39,232 nucleotides of DNA. Origin: an uncultured Lachnospiraceae bacterium (GTDB lineage Bacteria > Bacillota > Clostridia > Lachnospirales > Lachnospiraceae). Numbering within the stretch: the stretch's first letter is position 1; each line of letters begins with the position of its first letter. The stretch is taken from NCBI GenBank assembly GCA_948470905.1, contig CAOKQK010000027.1, positions 1-39,232 on the forward strand, in the 5' to 3' direction. The position numbers and the translations under genes are program-made. This document shows, piece after piece, positions 23,799 to 32,494 of the stretch. The notes under the pieces are model-generated. The model ran no database searches, had not been told where the DNA came from, and saw only the letters and a list, made by a program, of their open reading frames with translations.

Positions 23799-25646
23799 AT
23801 GGATTACAGAGAGTACAGCGGATTGCTGGAGCGTTATAATGAGATAGATAAGGTGAGCTTCGGGACCGGGGATACGGAGGAAGATGTCATTGACAGGCTG
23901 ATGGAGATTTCCCGGGAAAAGAAGCAGATTCAGACGGAGTGTAACGCCATTATCGGGGAGTTTATCGTAAAATACGAACAGGCTTCCGAGCTGTTGGATG
24001 ACAGGGCGGAGGTGCTGCTGAAGGATTTCCTGAATGAGCTTATGAAGACAGGGCAGTGTGTGGATACGCCGATCGCATTCCGGATATCCAAGCTGCTTCT
24101 GCGGTATTACCAGACCCGGGGGGATGTGGACAAGACTGTACACATGCTGGAATTTTGCACGGTTTTTGAGATCATCATAAAAGAACATCTGGATGATTAT
24201 GAGGGAAGCATGTACGCCCGCCTGTCGGAGAAGTACCTGGATAATTTTGAGGAGCTTTCTGAGAGGGCGAAGAAATCCCTGCTCAACAGCTGGCTGCTTT
24301 GTGTGATCAACCGCAGGGATATGACCTACGGGCTGAGAAAGTACAAGGAGATCAAGGGAAAATTTGAGAAGATCCGCTGGGAGGCAGGGAAGGATTTTAT
24401 GGCGGCAATGTACGTCAGGTGCAGGCAGAACGTGCTGGGCTTTACGCTGGAGGTCTGCCGCAGGACGGAGCAGGCAAGGAAAGCGGGCGTGGCTCCGGAT
24501 GCTGTCAACAGGATAGATATAGAGAAGGAAGCGCCCTATATCGAGGAGCTGTCCAATGCGCTGCGGGAGGCCCTGGAGGCGGAGAACGTGCAGAGCGTCA
24601 TAGGGGACAGGGTAGTTGCCGGGCTTTACTGTGTGCAGGCGGAGTATCATCTGGGCAGGCTGACCATGGAGGAGCTGCTGTGCAGGATCCAGGAGTATGC
24701 CGTGCCCCATGATGATTATAATGAGGTGGAGAAATGTTCGGCATTATTTACTGCGAATGCATATTACCTGGATTATCTGTATAAGTGCAGCTGCTATGAT
24801 GAGAAATATATTCTGGAGAAAAGCGCTCAGATCGTCAAATATGTCCTGTCTCAGGCCAAAACCATGGAACCTTATCTGGGCAGCTATCAGACCAATAACT
24901 GCGTGCTGATGCTGGTGAACTCCGCGTCTAACATAATGGATTTTGATTCCTTCAAAAATACCGTGCTCAGCGCTACCGTCTATGCCAACAAGGCATTGTA
25001 TGTCCATACCATGGTAGTAAAAGAGATATGCAGTATCCTTCTGGGATACATATTGGAGCATGATCCCCGATATCTGGACGGCGTGGGAGGGCACAGCTGG
25101 CAGGAGTGCCGTGACAATCCCGGTGAAGTGATGGAGCTGATGGAGAAGTGTACTCTCTTTCATGACATAGGCAAGTATTTCTGCCTGGATTATGTCTCCA
25201 ATTCCTCCAGGAGCCTGACGGAGGATGAATTTGAAGTAATCAAGGACCACCCTGCAAATTTCATGAAGATTTATCAGGGTGAAATGAGCAGGGAGGTGGA
25301 ATGTGTCCGTGACTGCGCCCTGCTGCATCATCTGTGGTATAATGAGAAGGGGGGATATCCCAGAGGCAGGCACATGGCAAGCAAGCCCTTTGTAAACATT
25401 CTGAGCATTGCGGACAGCCTTGACGCTGCCACAGACAACATCGGCAGGCCATACGGACAGGGGAAGACGCTGGAGCACATGCTGAGGGAGTTCGACGGTA
25501 TGAGGGATGAAAGGTACTGCGGTTATGTCATCGACCTGCTTCACGTGGATGAAATCAAAAGAAAGATAGAGTATGCGCTGGGGGAGCGGAGAAAGGCAAT
25601 ATACTGTGAGATTTATCTGCCTTCAAGAAGCGGGGAAAACAGCTGA
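23799..25646 (+). CDS. HD-GYP-like phosphohydrolase with helical sensor region
   Basis: This 615-aa soluble protein has a long alpha-helical N-terminal region (about 1-370, TPR-like in look but without clear repeats) and a C-terminal HD domain. The metal-site residues are in YVHTMVVKEI, LFHDIGKY (His455-Asp456), VIKDHP (His484), LLHH (510-511) and the loop EKGGYPRG (518-521), a variant of the HD-GYP hallmark HHExxDGxGYP. HD-GYP enzymes break down cyclic-di-GMP or related dinucleotides. An in-frame ATG at 23724 would add 25 residues. Neither start has a strong ribosome binding site; 23799 is chosen because the structured helical region begins there. A LytTR regulator and a GHKL kinase follow within 40 bases, so it is part of a signalling operon. 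Confidence 0.8.
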   Translation: MDYREYSGLLERYNEIDKVSFGTGDTEEDVIDRLMEISREKKQIQTECNAIIGEFIVKYEQASELLDDRAEVLLKDFLNELMKTGQCVDTPIAFRISKLLLRYYQTRGDVDKTVHMLEFCTVFEIIIKEHLDDYEGSMYARLSEKYLDNFEELSERAKKSLLNSWLLCVINRRDMTYGLRKYKEIKGKFEKIRWEAGKDFMAAMYVRCRQNVLGFTLEVCRRTEQARKAGVAPDAVNRIDIEKEAPYIEELSNALREALEAENVQSVIGDRVVAGLYCVQAEYHLGRLTMEELLCRIQEYAVPHDDYNEVEKCSALFTANAYYLDYLYKCSCYDEKYILEKSAQIVKYVLSQAKTMEPYLGSYQTNNCVLMLVNSASNIMDFDSFKNTVLSATVYANKALYVHTMVVKEICSILLGYILEHDPRYLDGVGGHSWQECRDNPGEVMELMEKCTLFHDIGKYFCLDYVSNSSRSLTEDEFEVIKDHPANFMKIYQGEMSREVECVRDCALLHHLWYNEKGGYPRGRHMASKPFVNILSIADSLDAATDNIGRPYGQGKTLEHMLREFDGMRDERYCGYVIDLLHVDEIKRKIEYALGERRKAIYCEIYLPSRSGENS

Positions 25647-25683
25647 GATTCAAAGGCTTTGCCGGAAGTTCGCGGGAGGTTTC

Positions 25684-26385
25684 ATGAGGATTTATTTGTG
25701 TGATGATGAAAGGCAGATACTGCAGGATATGGCAGGGAAGGTGCGGGGCATGCAGCCGGGCAGCCGGGTCAGGTGCTTTGAGAGGAGCGGGGAGCTTTGG
25801 GCGGCGCTGCAGGCAGAGAGATGCGATGTGTTATGTCTGGATATTGATATGCCTGAGATGAGCGGTCTTGAGCTGGCGGCGAAGATGGAGGAGCTGGCTG
25901 TAAGGCCGCTCCTTATATTTGTGACCAGTCATGATGAGCTGGTGTATGACAGCCTGAAATTCCATCCTTTTGGGTTTGTGCGGAAGGCATATTTCGCGGA
26001 GGAGATGGAAAAGCTGTTGGAGGACTGCGCAGAGGAGCTGGGAAGCCGGGAAAGACATTTTTTCTTTCAGTCAGGGGCGGAGAGAGTGAGGCTGTCCCTG
26101 CAGGAGATCTTATATTTTGAGTCGGATGGAAACTATGTGAAGCTTTTTGCCAGGGCCGGGGAGCCTTATCGGTTCCGGGATACCCTGTATTCCCTGGAGG
26201 CGGCGCTGTCCGGGGACGGCTTTATCCGTATCCACAAGGGCTTTCTGGTGAATCAGAGGGCTGTCCGGGTTCTGCGGGGAAATGAAGCGGAGCTGGAGAA
26301 TGGTACTTGCCTTCCCATAGGAAAAAGCTATGTCCAGGAGACAAGAAGCAGGCTGATGCGGTACATGGAGACATGGGGGAGATGA
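25684..26385 (+). CDS. LytTR-type response regulator
   Basis: This 233-aa protein has a receiver domain (about 1-115) and a LytTR DNA-binding domain (about 130-230). The receiver has the acidic pair in LCDDERQ, the phosphoacceptor Asp53 in CLDIDMPEMSG, the Thr in FVTSHDE and the Lys in FVRKAYF. The LytTR part reads VRLSLQEILYFESDGNYVKLF and IRIHKGFLVNQ. LytTR regulators bind direct repeats upstream of their targets, which often include peptide-signalling or ABC export genes. The ATG at 25684 follows GGGAGG. It lies between the HD-GYP-like gene and the kinase gene 6 bases downstream, its likely partner. Its targets could include the ABC cluster that follows. Confidence 0.93.
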   Translation: MRIYLCDDERQILQDMAGKVRGMQPGSRVRCFERSGELWAALQAERCDVLCLDIDMPEMSGLELAAKMEELAVRPLLIFVTSHDELVYDSLKFHPFGFVRKAYFAEEMEKLLEDCAEELGSRERHFFFQSGAERVRLSLQEILYFESDGNYVKLFARAGEPYRFRDTLYSLEAALSGDGFIRIHKGFLVNQRAVRVLRGNEAELENGTCLPIGKSYVQETRSRLMRYMETWGR

Positions 26386-26391
26386 CGTAAG

Positions 26392-27117
26392 ATGAAGAAG
26401 CAAGAGGGCTACAGATTGAAAATACAGGAGCTGGATATGCGCTGTACGGAGCTTTTGGAGGAGAACTGTGAGCTGCGGCTGGAACTGGACGCCCTGAAGG
26501 AGGAGTGGGGGCATGTGAGGGAACAGGATCAGGAGATACGGAAGCTGCACGAAAGCGTGCGGCGGCTGAAGCATGACATGAAAAATCATCTGCTGGTCAT
26601 TGCTTCCTGCCTGAATGCGGAGGAGTATGATGCGGCAAGGTCATATACGTCAGGGATGCTGGACAAGCTGAATTCCATCCACAGCTATGTGGAGACGGGG
26701 AATTCCCTGATGAACCACATCCTCAACGAGAAGCTGGAGCTGGCGCGGAGCAGGGGGATCGCGGTGAAAGCAGAGATACAGACGTTTTCTTTTGCGAAGA
26801 TGGAGAGTTTGGACTTCTCGGCGCTTTTGTCAAATCTTCTGGATAATGCCATAGAGGCCAGCAGGGAAGTTGTGGACCCAAGGCTGTATGTGGAGATCGG
26901 TAAGTCCAGGGGCTATGAGAAGATCCTGGTCCGCAACCGGATCGCCGGGTCGGTGCTGGAGAGAAATCCCCGGCTGCTTTCTGCCAAGCCTGACGGCGGC
27001 GCTCATGGCATGGGGATCCCCCAGATCCGGGGCATTGTGGAGAAGTACCAGGGACTCTGGGACTTTTATGAGGAGGACGGTTACTTCTGTGCCTGCGCGT
27101 TTATCCCTGAATCATAG
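26392..27117 (+). CDS. Soluble GHKL histidine kinase
   Basis: This 241-aa protein is an AgrC-type GHKL histidine kinase reduced to its cytoplasmic part. An N-terminal coiled coil (about 5-55, rich in Glu and Leu) replaces the membrane sensor. The phospho-acceptor helix reads RRLKHDMKNHLLVIASCL, with the His in LKHDMKNH. The N box is LLSNLLDNAIEASRE, and the G box GGAHGMGIPQIRGIV closes the ATP site. There is no transmembrane helix or signal peptide, so the signal must come from inside the cell or from a partner such as the upstream HD-GYP-like protein. It begins 6 bases after the response regulator gene and is followed by a clear terminator. Confidence 0.88.
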   Translation: MKKQEGYRLKIQELDMRCTELLEENCELRLELDALKEEWGHVREQDQEIRKLHESVRRLKHDMKNHLLVIASCLNAEEYDAARSYTSGMLDKLNSIHSYVETGNSLMNHILNEKLELARSRGIAVKAEIQTFSFAKMESLDFSALLSNLLDNAIEASREVVDPRLYVEIGKSRGYEKILVRNRIAGSVLERNPRLLSAKPDGGAHGMGIPQIRGIVEKYQGLWDFYEEDGYFCACAFIPES

Positions 27118-27129
27118 CTGTTTATCCCA

Positions 27130-27169
27130 AACCTTTGCAATGTAATGTTGCAGGGGTTATTATTTTTTT
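27130..27169 (+). terminator. Terminator of the signalling operon
   Basis: AACCTTTGCA (27130-27139) pairs with TGCAGGGGTT (27149-27158), including two G-U pairs, around a 9-base loop. A run of seven T residues lies at 27163-27169. Confidence 0.82.
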
Positions 27170-27198
27170 GCACAGGGCTGCGCCAGCAGACGTAAAGA

Positions 27199-27284
27199 GC
27201 GCGTAAGCGCGTATTTTGTGAATGCGGGAATCAGGTTGGATGCTCCTTGGAGCGTCCAACCGGGCAGTGAGAAAATTTTCCCGC
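27199..27284 (+). other. Structured leader upstream of the ABC cluster
   Basis: Three folds sit in the 235-base gap after the kinase gene. GCGC-GTAA-GCGC (27199-27210) is a hairpin with a GNRA loop. GGTTGGA-T-GCTCC (27234-27246) pairs with GGAGC-G-TCCAACC (27249-27261). An outer GCGGGAA (27224-27230) pairs with TTCCCGC (27278-27284). No T-tract follows and I do not recognise a riboswitch class. No promoter could be assigned with confidence. Confidence 0.5.
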
Positions 27285-27352
27285 TCGATTATCTGTTTCC
27301 CGTGGGCAATGAGCCAAAGCCTGTGATAAAAATGCCGTGAAAGGGTGTAAAA

Positions 27353-28234
27353 ATGATATGTTTTGACAAAGTGAGCAGGTTCATATTGTCGGAGGTCAGC
27401 TTCTGCGCCCCCAAAGGTCAGGCGGTGGGGATTGTCGGGTCCTCCGGTGCAGGAAAGACCACACTTTTAAAGCTTGCCTGCGGGCTGCTTGCGCCGGAAC
27501 AGGGGAGGGTGAGAGTCCTGGGGCGGGAGCCTGTGGGAGAGGGGAGGTCCGTGAAAAGCCGGGTGGGTGTCTGCATTGGGGGCATCCCCCTGCTGGAAGG
27601 GGAGGATACGGTGGAGGAAGGCTTTCGGATGCTTCGGACAATCTACCGGATACCCCGGAAGCAATTTCACGAATGTTTCGGGGAGCTTTCGCGCAGGCTC
27701 GGCTTCGGGGAGTTTGCGGGAAGTAAGTGCAGGGAGCTGTCTGCAGGACAGCGGGCAAGGGTCCGGCTGGGTGCCGTGCTGCTGTCGGATCCGGAGGTGC
27801 TTTTGCTGGACGATCCGGTGAGCGGGCTGGATGTAAACGGCAAGGCTGTGTTCCGGGATATCCTGGCGGAGCGCTGCAGGCGGGGGACGACGGCGCTGGT
27901 CACTTCCCATGACATGGCGGCAATTTCACCTCTGTGCAGCAGGCTGGCACTGCTGGAGAAGGGAAAGCTGTTGTTCTATGGCAGTGAACATACGCTGCTC
28001 AGGCGCTATGCGCCGCCGGAAGAAATAAGGGTAAGGCTGTGGGGCAGGCTTCCGGATCTGGAAGATCTGCCGCTGGATTCCTATGCACTGGACGGGGATG
28101 AACTCCGGCTGCGCTTCTGCCCGACTCATATCACGGCGGCGGAAATCTTAAAACAGCTGCTTGGGCAGACCGGCCTGCAGTCGGTGGAGATCCACAGGGC
28201 AGGGCTGGAGGATGTGTTTTCGCGGCTCAGATAG
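27353..28234 (+). CDS. ABC transporter ATP-binding protein
   Basis: This 293-aa protein is a single ABC ATPase of the ABC-2 exporter type. It has Walker A GSSGAGKTTLLK, signature ELSAGQRARVRLG, Walker B VLLLDDPVSGLD and the switch His in TSHDM. The residue after the Walker B Asp is Asp instead of the usual catalytic Glu, which may slow ATP hydrolysis. A C-terminal extension of about 80 residues follows. The P-loop Q region (VGVCIGG) also lacks the normal Gln. A 190-base gap with a repeat element separates it from the next ATPase gene, so it may form a mixed pair with that ATPase. The substrate is unknown. Confidence 0.88.
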   Translation: MICFDKVSRFILSEVSFCAPKGQAVGIVGSSGAGKTTLLKLACGLLAPEQGRVRVLGREPVGEGRSVKSRVGVCIGGIPLLEGEDTVEEGFRMLRTIYRIPRKQFHECFGELSRRLGFGEFAGSKCRELSAGQRARVRLGAVLLSDPEVLLLDDPVSGLDVNGKAVFRDILAERCRRGTTALVTSHDMAAISPLCSRLALLEKGKLLFYGSEHTLLRRYAPPEEIRVRLWGRLPDLEDLPLDSYALDGDELRLRFCPTHITAAEILKQLLGQTGLQSVEIHRAGLEDVFSRLR

Positions 28235-28304
28235 TACGGCGGGGAACTGAGTGCAGAGAGGCGGAACTGGAATAGTCCAGCTAAGAAGTGTCAAGAGGAA
28301 ATTT

Positions 28305-28420
28305 AAAACAGCCTCGCAGTGGAGACGCCCCGGGAGAATTTTCAGATGCGTATTTTGCAGCTGAAAATTGCTCCCAGACAAGGGGGCGTAGAAGCGGAGA
28401 GGCGGAACTGGAATAGGAGG
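28305..28420 (+). repeat. Structured intergenic repeat, copy C
   Basis: This 116-nt unit starts AAAACAGCCTCGCAG and has an outer stem ACGCCCC (28325-28331) with GGGGCGT (28383-28389). Inner stems are GGGAG (28332-28336) with CTCCC (28371-28375) and AATTTTCAG (28337-28345) with CTGAAAATT (28361-28369). It ends GAAGCGGAGAGGCGGAAC and GGAATAGGAGG, the ribosome binding site of the next gene. A second copy of the tail alone (AGAGGCGGAACTGGAATAG) occurs at 28256-28274. Confidence 0.78.
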
Positions 28421-28424
28421 TATT

Positions 28425-29411
28425 ATGGGCAGTTTGATTGAAGTCAGGGATTTGAGCAAGACCTTTAAGGTCAGCAGGAGGGGCAAGGGGATTCCGGGGA
28501 TGGTGGCGAATCTGTTTGTCCCCAGATATGAGAAAAGGCAGGCGGTCAAGGAGGTGAGCTTTGACATTGAGGAGGGAGAGATGGTGGGATTCATAGGCCC
28601 CAACGGCGCAGGCAAGTCCACTACGATCAAAATGCTGTCCGGCATTTTGTATCCCGACAGCGGCAGTCTGCGGGTGGCAGGCTATGTCCCCTACAGGCAG
28701 CGGAGGGATTATGTGTCCAAGATTGGAGTGGTGTTCGGGCAGAAGTCCCAGCTGCAGTGGGATCTGCCGGTGATAGACAGTTTTGAGCTGCTGAAAGCAA
28801 TCTACCGCATCCCCGGCGAGGTATACCGCAGGAATCTGGAGAGGTATACGGAGATGCTGAATATGGGAGGCTTTTTGAACCAGCCTGTGCGGCAGCTGTC
28901 CCTGGGGCAGCGCATGCGCGCGGATATTGTGGCGGCGCTTTTGCACTCTCCCCGGATTGTCTTTTTTGATGAGCCTACCATCGGCGTGGATGTGGTGGGG
29001 AAAGAGGTTATCCGAAGCTTTCTAAGAGAGCTGAATGCCAGGGACAGGCTGACCATGATTTTTACCACTCATGATATGCAGGATATTGAGAAGACCTGCA
29101 GGAGGCTGTTGATCATAGACGGCGGCAGCAAGGTTTACGACGGTTCGCTGGAAGGCATCAGGGCGAAATACAGCGCTGTCAGGCAGCTGGAGGTGGAGTT
29201 TGCGGAAAGTCTGACTGTGTTGCCCATGGAACATGTGACCATCCAGGACCTGGACGCCTATAAGAAGCGCTTTCTCTTTGAGAGCGCCCAGGTTGAGATT
29301 CAGGATCTGATGAACCGTCTTCTGTCAGAGTACCCCGTCCGGGATCTGAATATCACGGAGCCGGCCATTGAGGGGATCATCCGCAGGATTTACGGCGGAG
29401 AGGAGGTGTAG
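28425..29411 (+). CDS. ABC-2 type exporter ATPase
   Basis: This 328-aa ATPase drives the two membrane proteins encoded directly downstream. It shows Walker A GPNGAGKSTTIK, Q-loop VVFGQKSQLQWD, signature LSLGQRMRADI, Walker B IVFFDEPTIGVD and switch TTHDM, all intact. The N-terminal extension with VANLFVPRYEKRQAVKEVSF and the ~90-residue C-terminal part fit the subgroup that pairs with DUF990-type (ABC2_membrane_6) permeases. It is preceded by copy C of the structured repeat, which supplies its ribosome binding site, and overlaps nothing; the first permease begins one base after its stop codon. The exported compound is not known. Confidence 0.92.
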   Translation: MGSLIEVRDLSKTFKVSRRGKGIPGMVANLFVPRYEKRQAVKEVSFDIEEGEMVGFIGPNGAGKSTTIKMLSGILYPDSGSLRVAGYVPYRQRRDYVSKIGVVFGQKSQLQWDLPVIDSFELLKAIYRIPGEVYRRNLERYTEMLNMGGFLNQPVRQLSLGQRMRADIVAALLHSPRIVFFDEPTIGVDVVGKEVIRSFLRELNARDRLTMIFTTHDMQDIEKTCRRLLIIDGGSKVYDGSLEGIRAKYSAVRQLEVEFAESLTVLPMEHVTIQDLDAYKKRFLFESAQVEIQDLMNRLLSEYPVRDLNITEPAIEGIIRRIYGGEEV

Positions 29412-29412
29412 C

Positions 29413-30207
29413 ATGAGTCTTATACCATATTTTGCCTATGCGAAAAAAAGCTTTCTGGGGCGCAGCGCTTATCGCTTTGATCATTTGATGGGTATTTTCT
29501 CCACCTGTCTGCAGGTCTTTATCTATTGGAATATTTACCGCGCCCTGTACGGGCAGCGGACGGAGGTGGACGGTATCACCATGGCGATGGTGACGACCAA
29601 CTTTATTCTGTCTCTGGGGCTTCGGGAGGCGTTTTACACGGATGACGGCTATCTGTCCCGGAAGATCCGGGACGGGAGCATTGCCACGGAGCTGCTGCAC
29701 CCCATCAGCTTCAAGGGGCGAATGCTGGCGGAAAATCTGGGCAACGCGCTGTTTAACCTGATCTTCCGGTTTGCGCCGGCGGTGCTGATCTCGGTCTGCA
29801 TTGTGGGAATCCAGCCGCCTGCGGACGCGGAAAGCGTCGCGCTTTTTATGGTGAGCGCGGTCCTGGGCTACGGGGTTCTCTGGGCGATCAGCTTCGCCTG
29901 CCAGATGACGGCGTTCTGGCTTATGAATACATGGAGCCTGTTCACGGTGAAAAATGTCTTTGTGGGGATTCTTTCCGGGTCCATGATCCCGCTGTGGTTC
30001 ATGCCGGAGTGGATGGGCGGCGTGCTGAAGGCAACGCCCTTTTCTTCCATATACTTTACGCCGGTGCAGATTTATCTGGGACAGCTTTCTTTAAAGGAGA
30101 TCGGAGCCCGGTGCGCAGTGCAGCTCCTGTGGGCGGCTGGGATCTTCCTGCTGGGGGATTTCCTGTGGCGCAGGGGACAGAAGAAGCTGGTTGTGCAGGG
30201 AGGATAG
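29413..30207 (+). CDS. ABC-2 family permease (DUF990-like), first
   Basis: This 264-aa protein has about six hydrophobic segments and belongs to the ABC-2 permease type that pairs with the preceding ATPase. Recognisable parts are the N-terminal YFAYAKKSFLGRSAYRFDHLMGI, the cytoplasmic coupling stretch YLSRKIRDGSIATELLHPISF, and the periplasmic-facing loop GSMIPLWFMPEWMGGVLKATPF, which is typical of the family. The start at 29413 has AGGAGG at 29401-29406, inside the end of the ATPase gene, so translation is coupled. A 12-bp hairpin follows the stop codon before the second permease gene. The two permeases would form a heterodimer. Confidence 0.88.
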   Translation: MSLIPYFAYAKKSFLGRSAYRFDHLMGIFSTCLQVFIYWNIYRALYGQRTEVDGITMAMVTTNFILSLGLREAFYTDDGYLSRKIRDGSIATELLHPISFKGRMLAENLGNALFNLIFRFAPAVLISVCIVGIQPPADAESVALFMVSAVLGYGVLWAISFACQMTAFWLMNTWSLFTVKNVFVGILSGSMIPLWFMPEWMGGVLKATPFSSIYFTPVQIYLGQLSLKEIGARCAVQLLWAAGIFLLGDFLWRRGQKKLVVQGG

Positions 30208-30233
30208 GTTGAAAAATCAAAGATTTTTCAACC
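30207..30233 (+). other. Perfect 12-bp hairpin between the permease genes
   Basis: GGTTGAAAAATC (30207-30218) and GATTTTTCAACC (30222-30233) pair perfectly across a 3-base loop. The first arm touches the stop codon of the first permease. A second, weaker hairpin (AATTTG with CAAATT) follows. Without a T-tract it probably affects mRNA stability or the ratio of the subunits. Confidence 0.6.
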
Positions 30234-30287
30234 GTGAATTTGTGCCCAAGCCCAAATTTCCGGGCTGCGGCAAGAAAGGGAGCATAA

Positions 30288-31097
30288 ATGCGGGATAATA
30301 CATTAGAATTGATCGGGCTGTATATGAGAACAACCGTACGTTCCTGGTTTCAGTACCGGGTGGACGCACTGCTACGCTCTGTGGCAGTGTTCCTGCGGGA
30401 GGCGGCAGGGGTGATCGCCATTTATTTCACCCTGCTGAAATTTGATAATTTAAACGGGTGGGGGCTGCAGGAGATGATGTTTCTGTACAGCCTGCTCTTT
30501 TTGACCTATGGGATTTTGATCATCTTTTTCACGGGGCTGAGGGACTTTGGGGCGATGGTGCGCACGGGGAAGTTTGACCGCTACATTCTGCGCCCCAGGG
30601 GGCTGCTGTTCCAGATGATTTTTGTGAACGCGGACTGGTTTGCCGCAGTGGGACACGGCGGCCTGGGCATCCTGCTCTTTGTCATCACGGCGGGCAGGGT
30701 GGGCATCCGGTGGACGCCGGGAACGATTGTGTATTATGTGCTGGCGGTGGCGGGGGGAGTCCTGATCCAGGGGGCGGTTTTCCTCTTTCTCGCCACGCTG
30801 AACATTTTCCTGTTGGAGACAGGGAGCCTGAAGGAGCTGCTGTATTATGATACCCGCAAATTCGCGGGCTATCCCATCAGCATTTTTCACAAGGCGATCC
30901 AGTGCTTCATGATTTATGTGGTCCCCATGGCGTTTGTGAACTATTTTCCGGCGCAGTTTCTGCTGCGCAAGCCCGACATGGCGCAGTTCCCGGAAATTTT
31001 CCTCTATATTCCTTTCGCGGTGGGGGTGGGGGTTTATCTGCTGGCGTATCTGTTCTGGAGGTTTGGGCTGCGGTTTTATAAGAGCTCGGGGAATTAG
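30288..31097 (+). CDS. ABC-2 family permease (DUF990-like), second
   Basis: This 269-aa protein is the likely partner of the first permease. It has about six membrane segments, the coupling stretch DFGAMVRTGKFDRYILRPRGLLFQ after the second segment, and LKELLYYDTRKFAGYPISIFHKAIQ followed by VVPMAFVNYFPAQFLL, both characteristic of this permease group. It starts at ATG 30288 after AAAGGGAG. One ATPase plus two such permeases is the normal complement of the family. About 200 bases without a recognised gene or clear terminator follow. Confidence 0.9.
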   Translation: MRDNTLELIGLYMRTTVRSWFQYRVDALLRSVAVFLREAAGVIAIYFTLLKFDNLNGWGLQEMMFLYSLLFLTYGILIIFFTGLRDFGAMVRTGKFDRYILRPRGLLFQMIFVNADWFAAVGHGGLGILLFVITAGRVGIRWTPGTIVYYVLAVAGGVLIQGAVFLFLATLNIFLLETGSLKELLYYDTRKFAGYPISIFHKAIQCFMIYVVPMAFVNYFPAQFLLRKPDMAQFPEIFLYIPFAVGVGVYLLAYLFWRFGLRFYKSSGN

Positions 31098-31299
31098 AAC
31101 AGGGGAGGGGACATAAAGCTCAAAGATATTGGTGGTACAGGAGCGGCAACAAGAACAAAACAAGCTGTGCATACGCTGGAGTGGGCTGCAAAAGGGGACA
31201 GGAAAGGGTTGCGTTTGCCGTTTTTCTGTGCTATATTTTATTTTACTTAGAGTAATAAGCTCGATTTTTGAATATCACGGATTTTTATGGAGGATTGTG

Positions 31300-32115
31300 A
31301 TGAAAAAAAGGCTGATTCAATTATTAAACGCCGATAAGTCTTTGGCGGAAACGCTCGATATGGCAATGTATGAGTTTGGTTTGTCCAGGGACAAACACTA
31401 TGATGTTCTTGTGGTAGCTCCTGGCTGGAAACCGGATAAAATTATGGCAGACTATGATGTAGAAATAACCTGCACGGAAGTACATAGTTACATCTCCGGT
31501 TACGAATTAAAAGGGGATGGTTTCCTTATCGCCTGGATTCAATGTTCCAGCGGCGCAAGCAGCCTGATTGATGAACTGACTACTTGCGCATATTTGAATT
31601 TTGATAAGCTGGTGTTTGTAGGTGCTGTGGGCAGTCTTGTGCCGGAAATTGGATTAGGTTCTTTATGCACTCCTGAATGGAGTATCTCCGGTAATCTGGC
31701 GAATGGCTATCTGTTGGAAAATATTCAGGATTATGTCCCTTTTGGGAAGGTTTTTCCAAATAATACTGCATTTATAGATAATGTAATCAAACACTTGGCC
31801 TCCCAAGGCATTGAGATGAAGAAAGCACCTGTATTCTGCACGGATTCGATAGTCTGTGAATATTCTCACTTGGACTTTATCAAGTCCTTTGGAGTACAGG
31901 TGATTGAAATGGAAACAAGTTCTTTCTACCTTATGGCTGATCTGATGGAAAAGCCGGCGATCGCGTTAATGGCAGTTTCTGATAATTCTGCCACGGGAGA
32001 CCCCTTGATGGCAAGAACAGATGAGCAAAAACGGCTCTACAATATTACGCGGAAACAGGTCATTCCCAAAATCATATTGGATATTGCGAAAATGAAGTCT
32101 GAAAAGTCTTTTTGA
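31300..32115 (+). CDS. Nucleoside phosphorylase-family protein
   Basis: This 271-aa protein has the PNP/UDP fold of nucleoside phosphorylases, which split nucleosides with phosphate. Evidence is the central LVFVGAVGSLVPEIGLGSLC, the C-terminal ribose-binding segment VIEMETSSFYLMADL, and the following VSDNSATGDPL. The N-terminal 70 residues are less typical, so the substrate may not be a common purine or pyrimidine nucleoside. I use ATG 31300 after GGAGG (31289-31293); the open frame upstream to 31129 lacks support. Codon use is more AT-rich than in the flanking ABC and TldD genes, which hints at separate acquisition. It stands alone between two larger gene groups. Confidence 0.8.
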   Translation: MKKRLIQLLNADKSLAETLDMAMYEFGLSRDKHYDVLVVAPGWKPDKIMADYDVEITCTEVHSYISGYELKGDGFLIAWIQCSSGASSLIDELTTCAYLNFDKLVFVGAVGSLVPEIGLGSLCTPEWSISGNLANGYLLENIQDYVPFGKVFPNNTAFIDNVIKHLASQGIEMKKAPVFCTDSIVCEYSHLDFIKSFGVQVIEMETSSFYLMADLMEKPAIALMAVSDNSATGDPLMARTDEQKRLYNITRKQVIPKIILDIAKMKSEKSF

Positions 32116-32297
32116 AAAATAAATGCATTCTCTGGTCACTTCGGGAAAGATTCTCATCCTGATTACCTCTCAGACACAAAACCCGACCTCGTGCGCAGGA
32201 TGTGTTTACAGTGTTCGGACGCGCATGCCGCGGGGTGCAGGTTTATGAAAAGTTAATAACTGAGTCTGCAAAAAATAATGCACACCTGGCTGCCGCA

Positions 32298-32331
32298 TGT
32301 TATAATGTTGACACAGAAGGGATTGTGTCAA
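32298..32331 (+). promoter_or_regulatory. Probable tldD promoter with adjoining palindrome
   Basis: An extended -10 element, TGTTATAAT (32298-32306), is followed at once by a perfect inverted repeat, TTGACACA (32308-32315) with TGTGTCAA (32324-32331). The palindrome would lie over the transcription start, where a repressor could act. No good -35 box is seen. The 380-base gap holding it (32116-32494) has no other recognised gene. Confidence 0.5.
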
Positions 32332-32494
32332 TTACTGATTTCATGATCGGTCCGGGCGTATGGTAAAATGCTGACAGAGAAGTATGCTGTGTCGGATTCT
32401 GATTCCAAACGCGCAAAATTATGGAAAAGGAACACAATCGAAGACAGGAAAGTCCCGGAAAGCTTTTCTGTTAAAAAAAGGAGGTAAAGATCAC

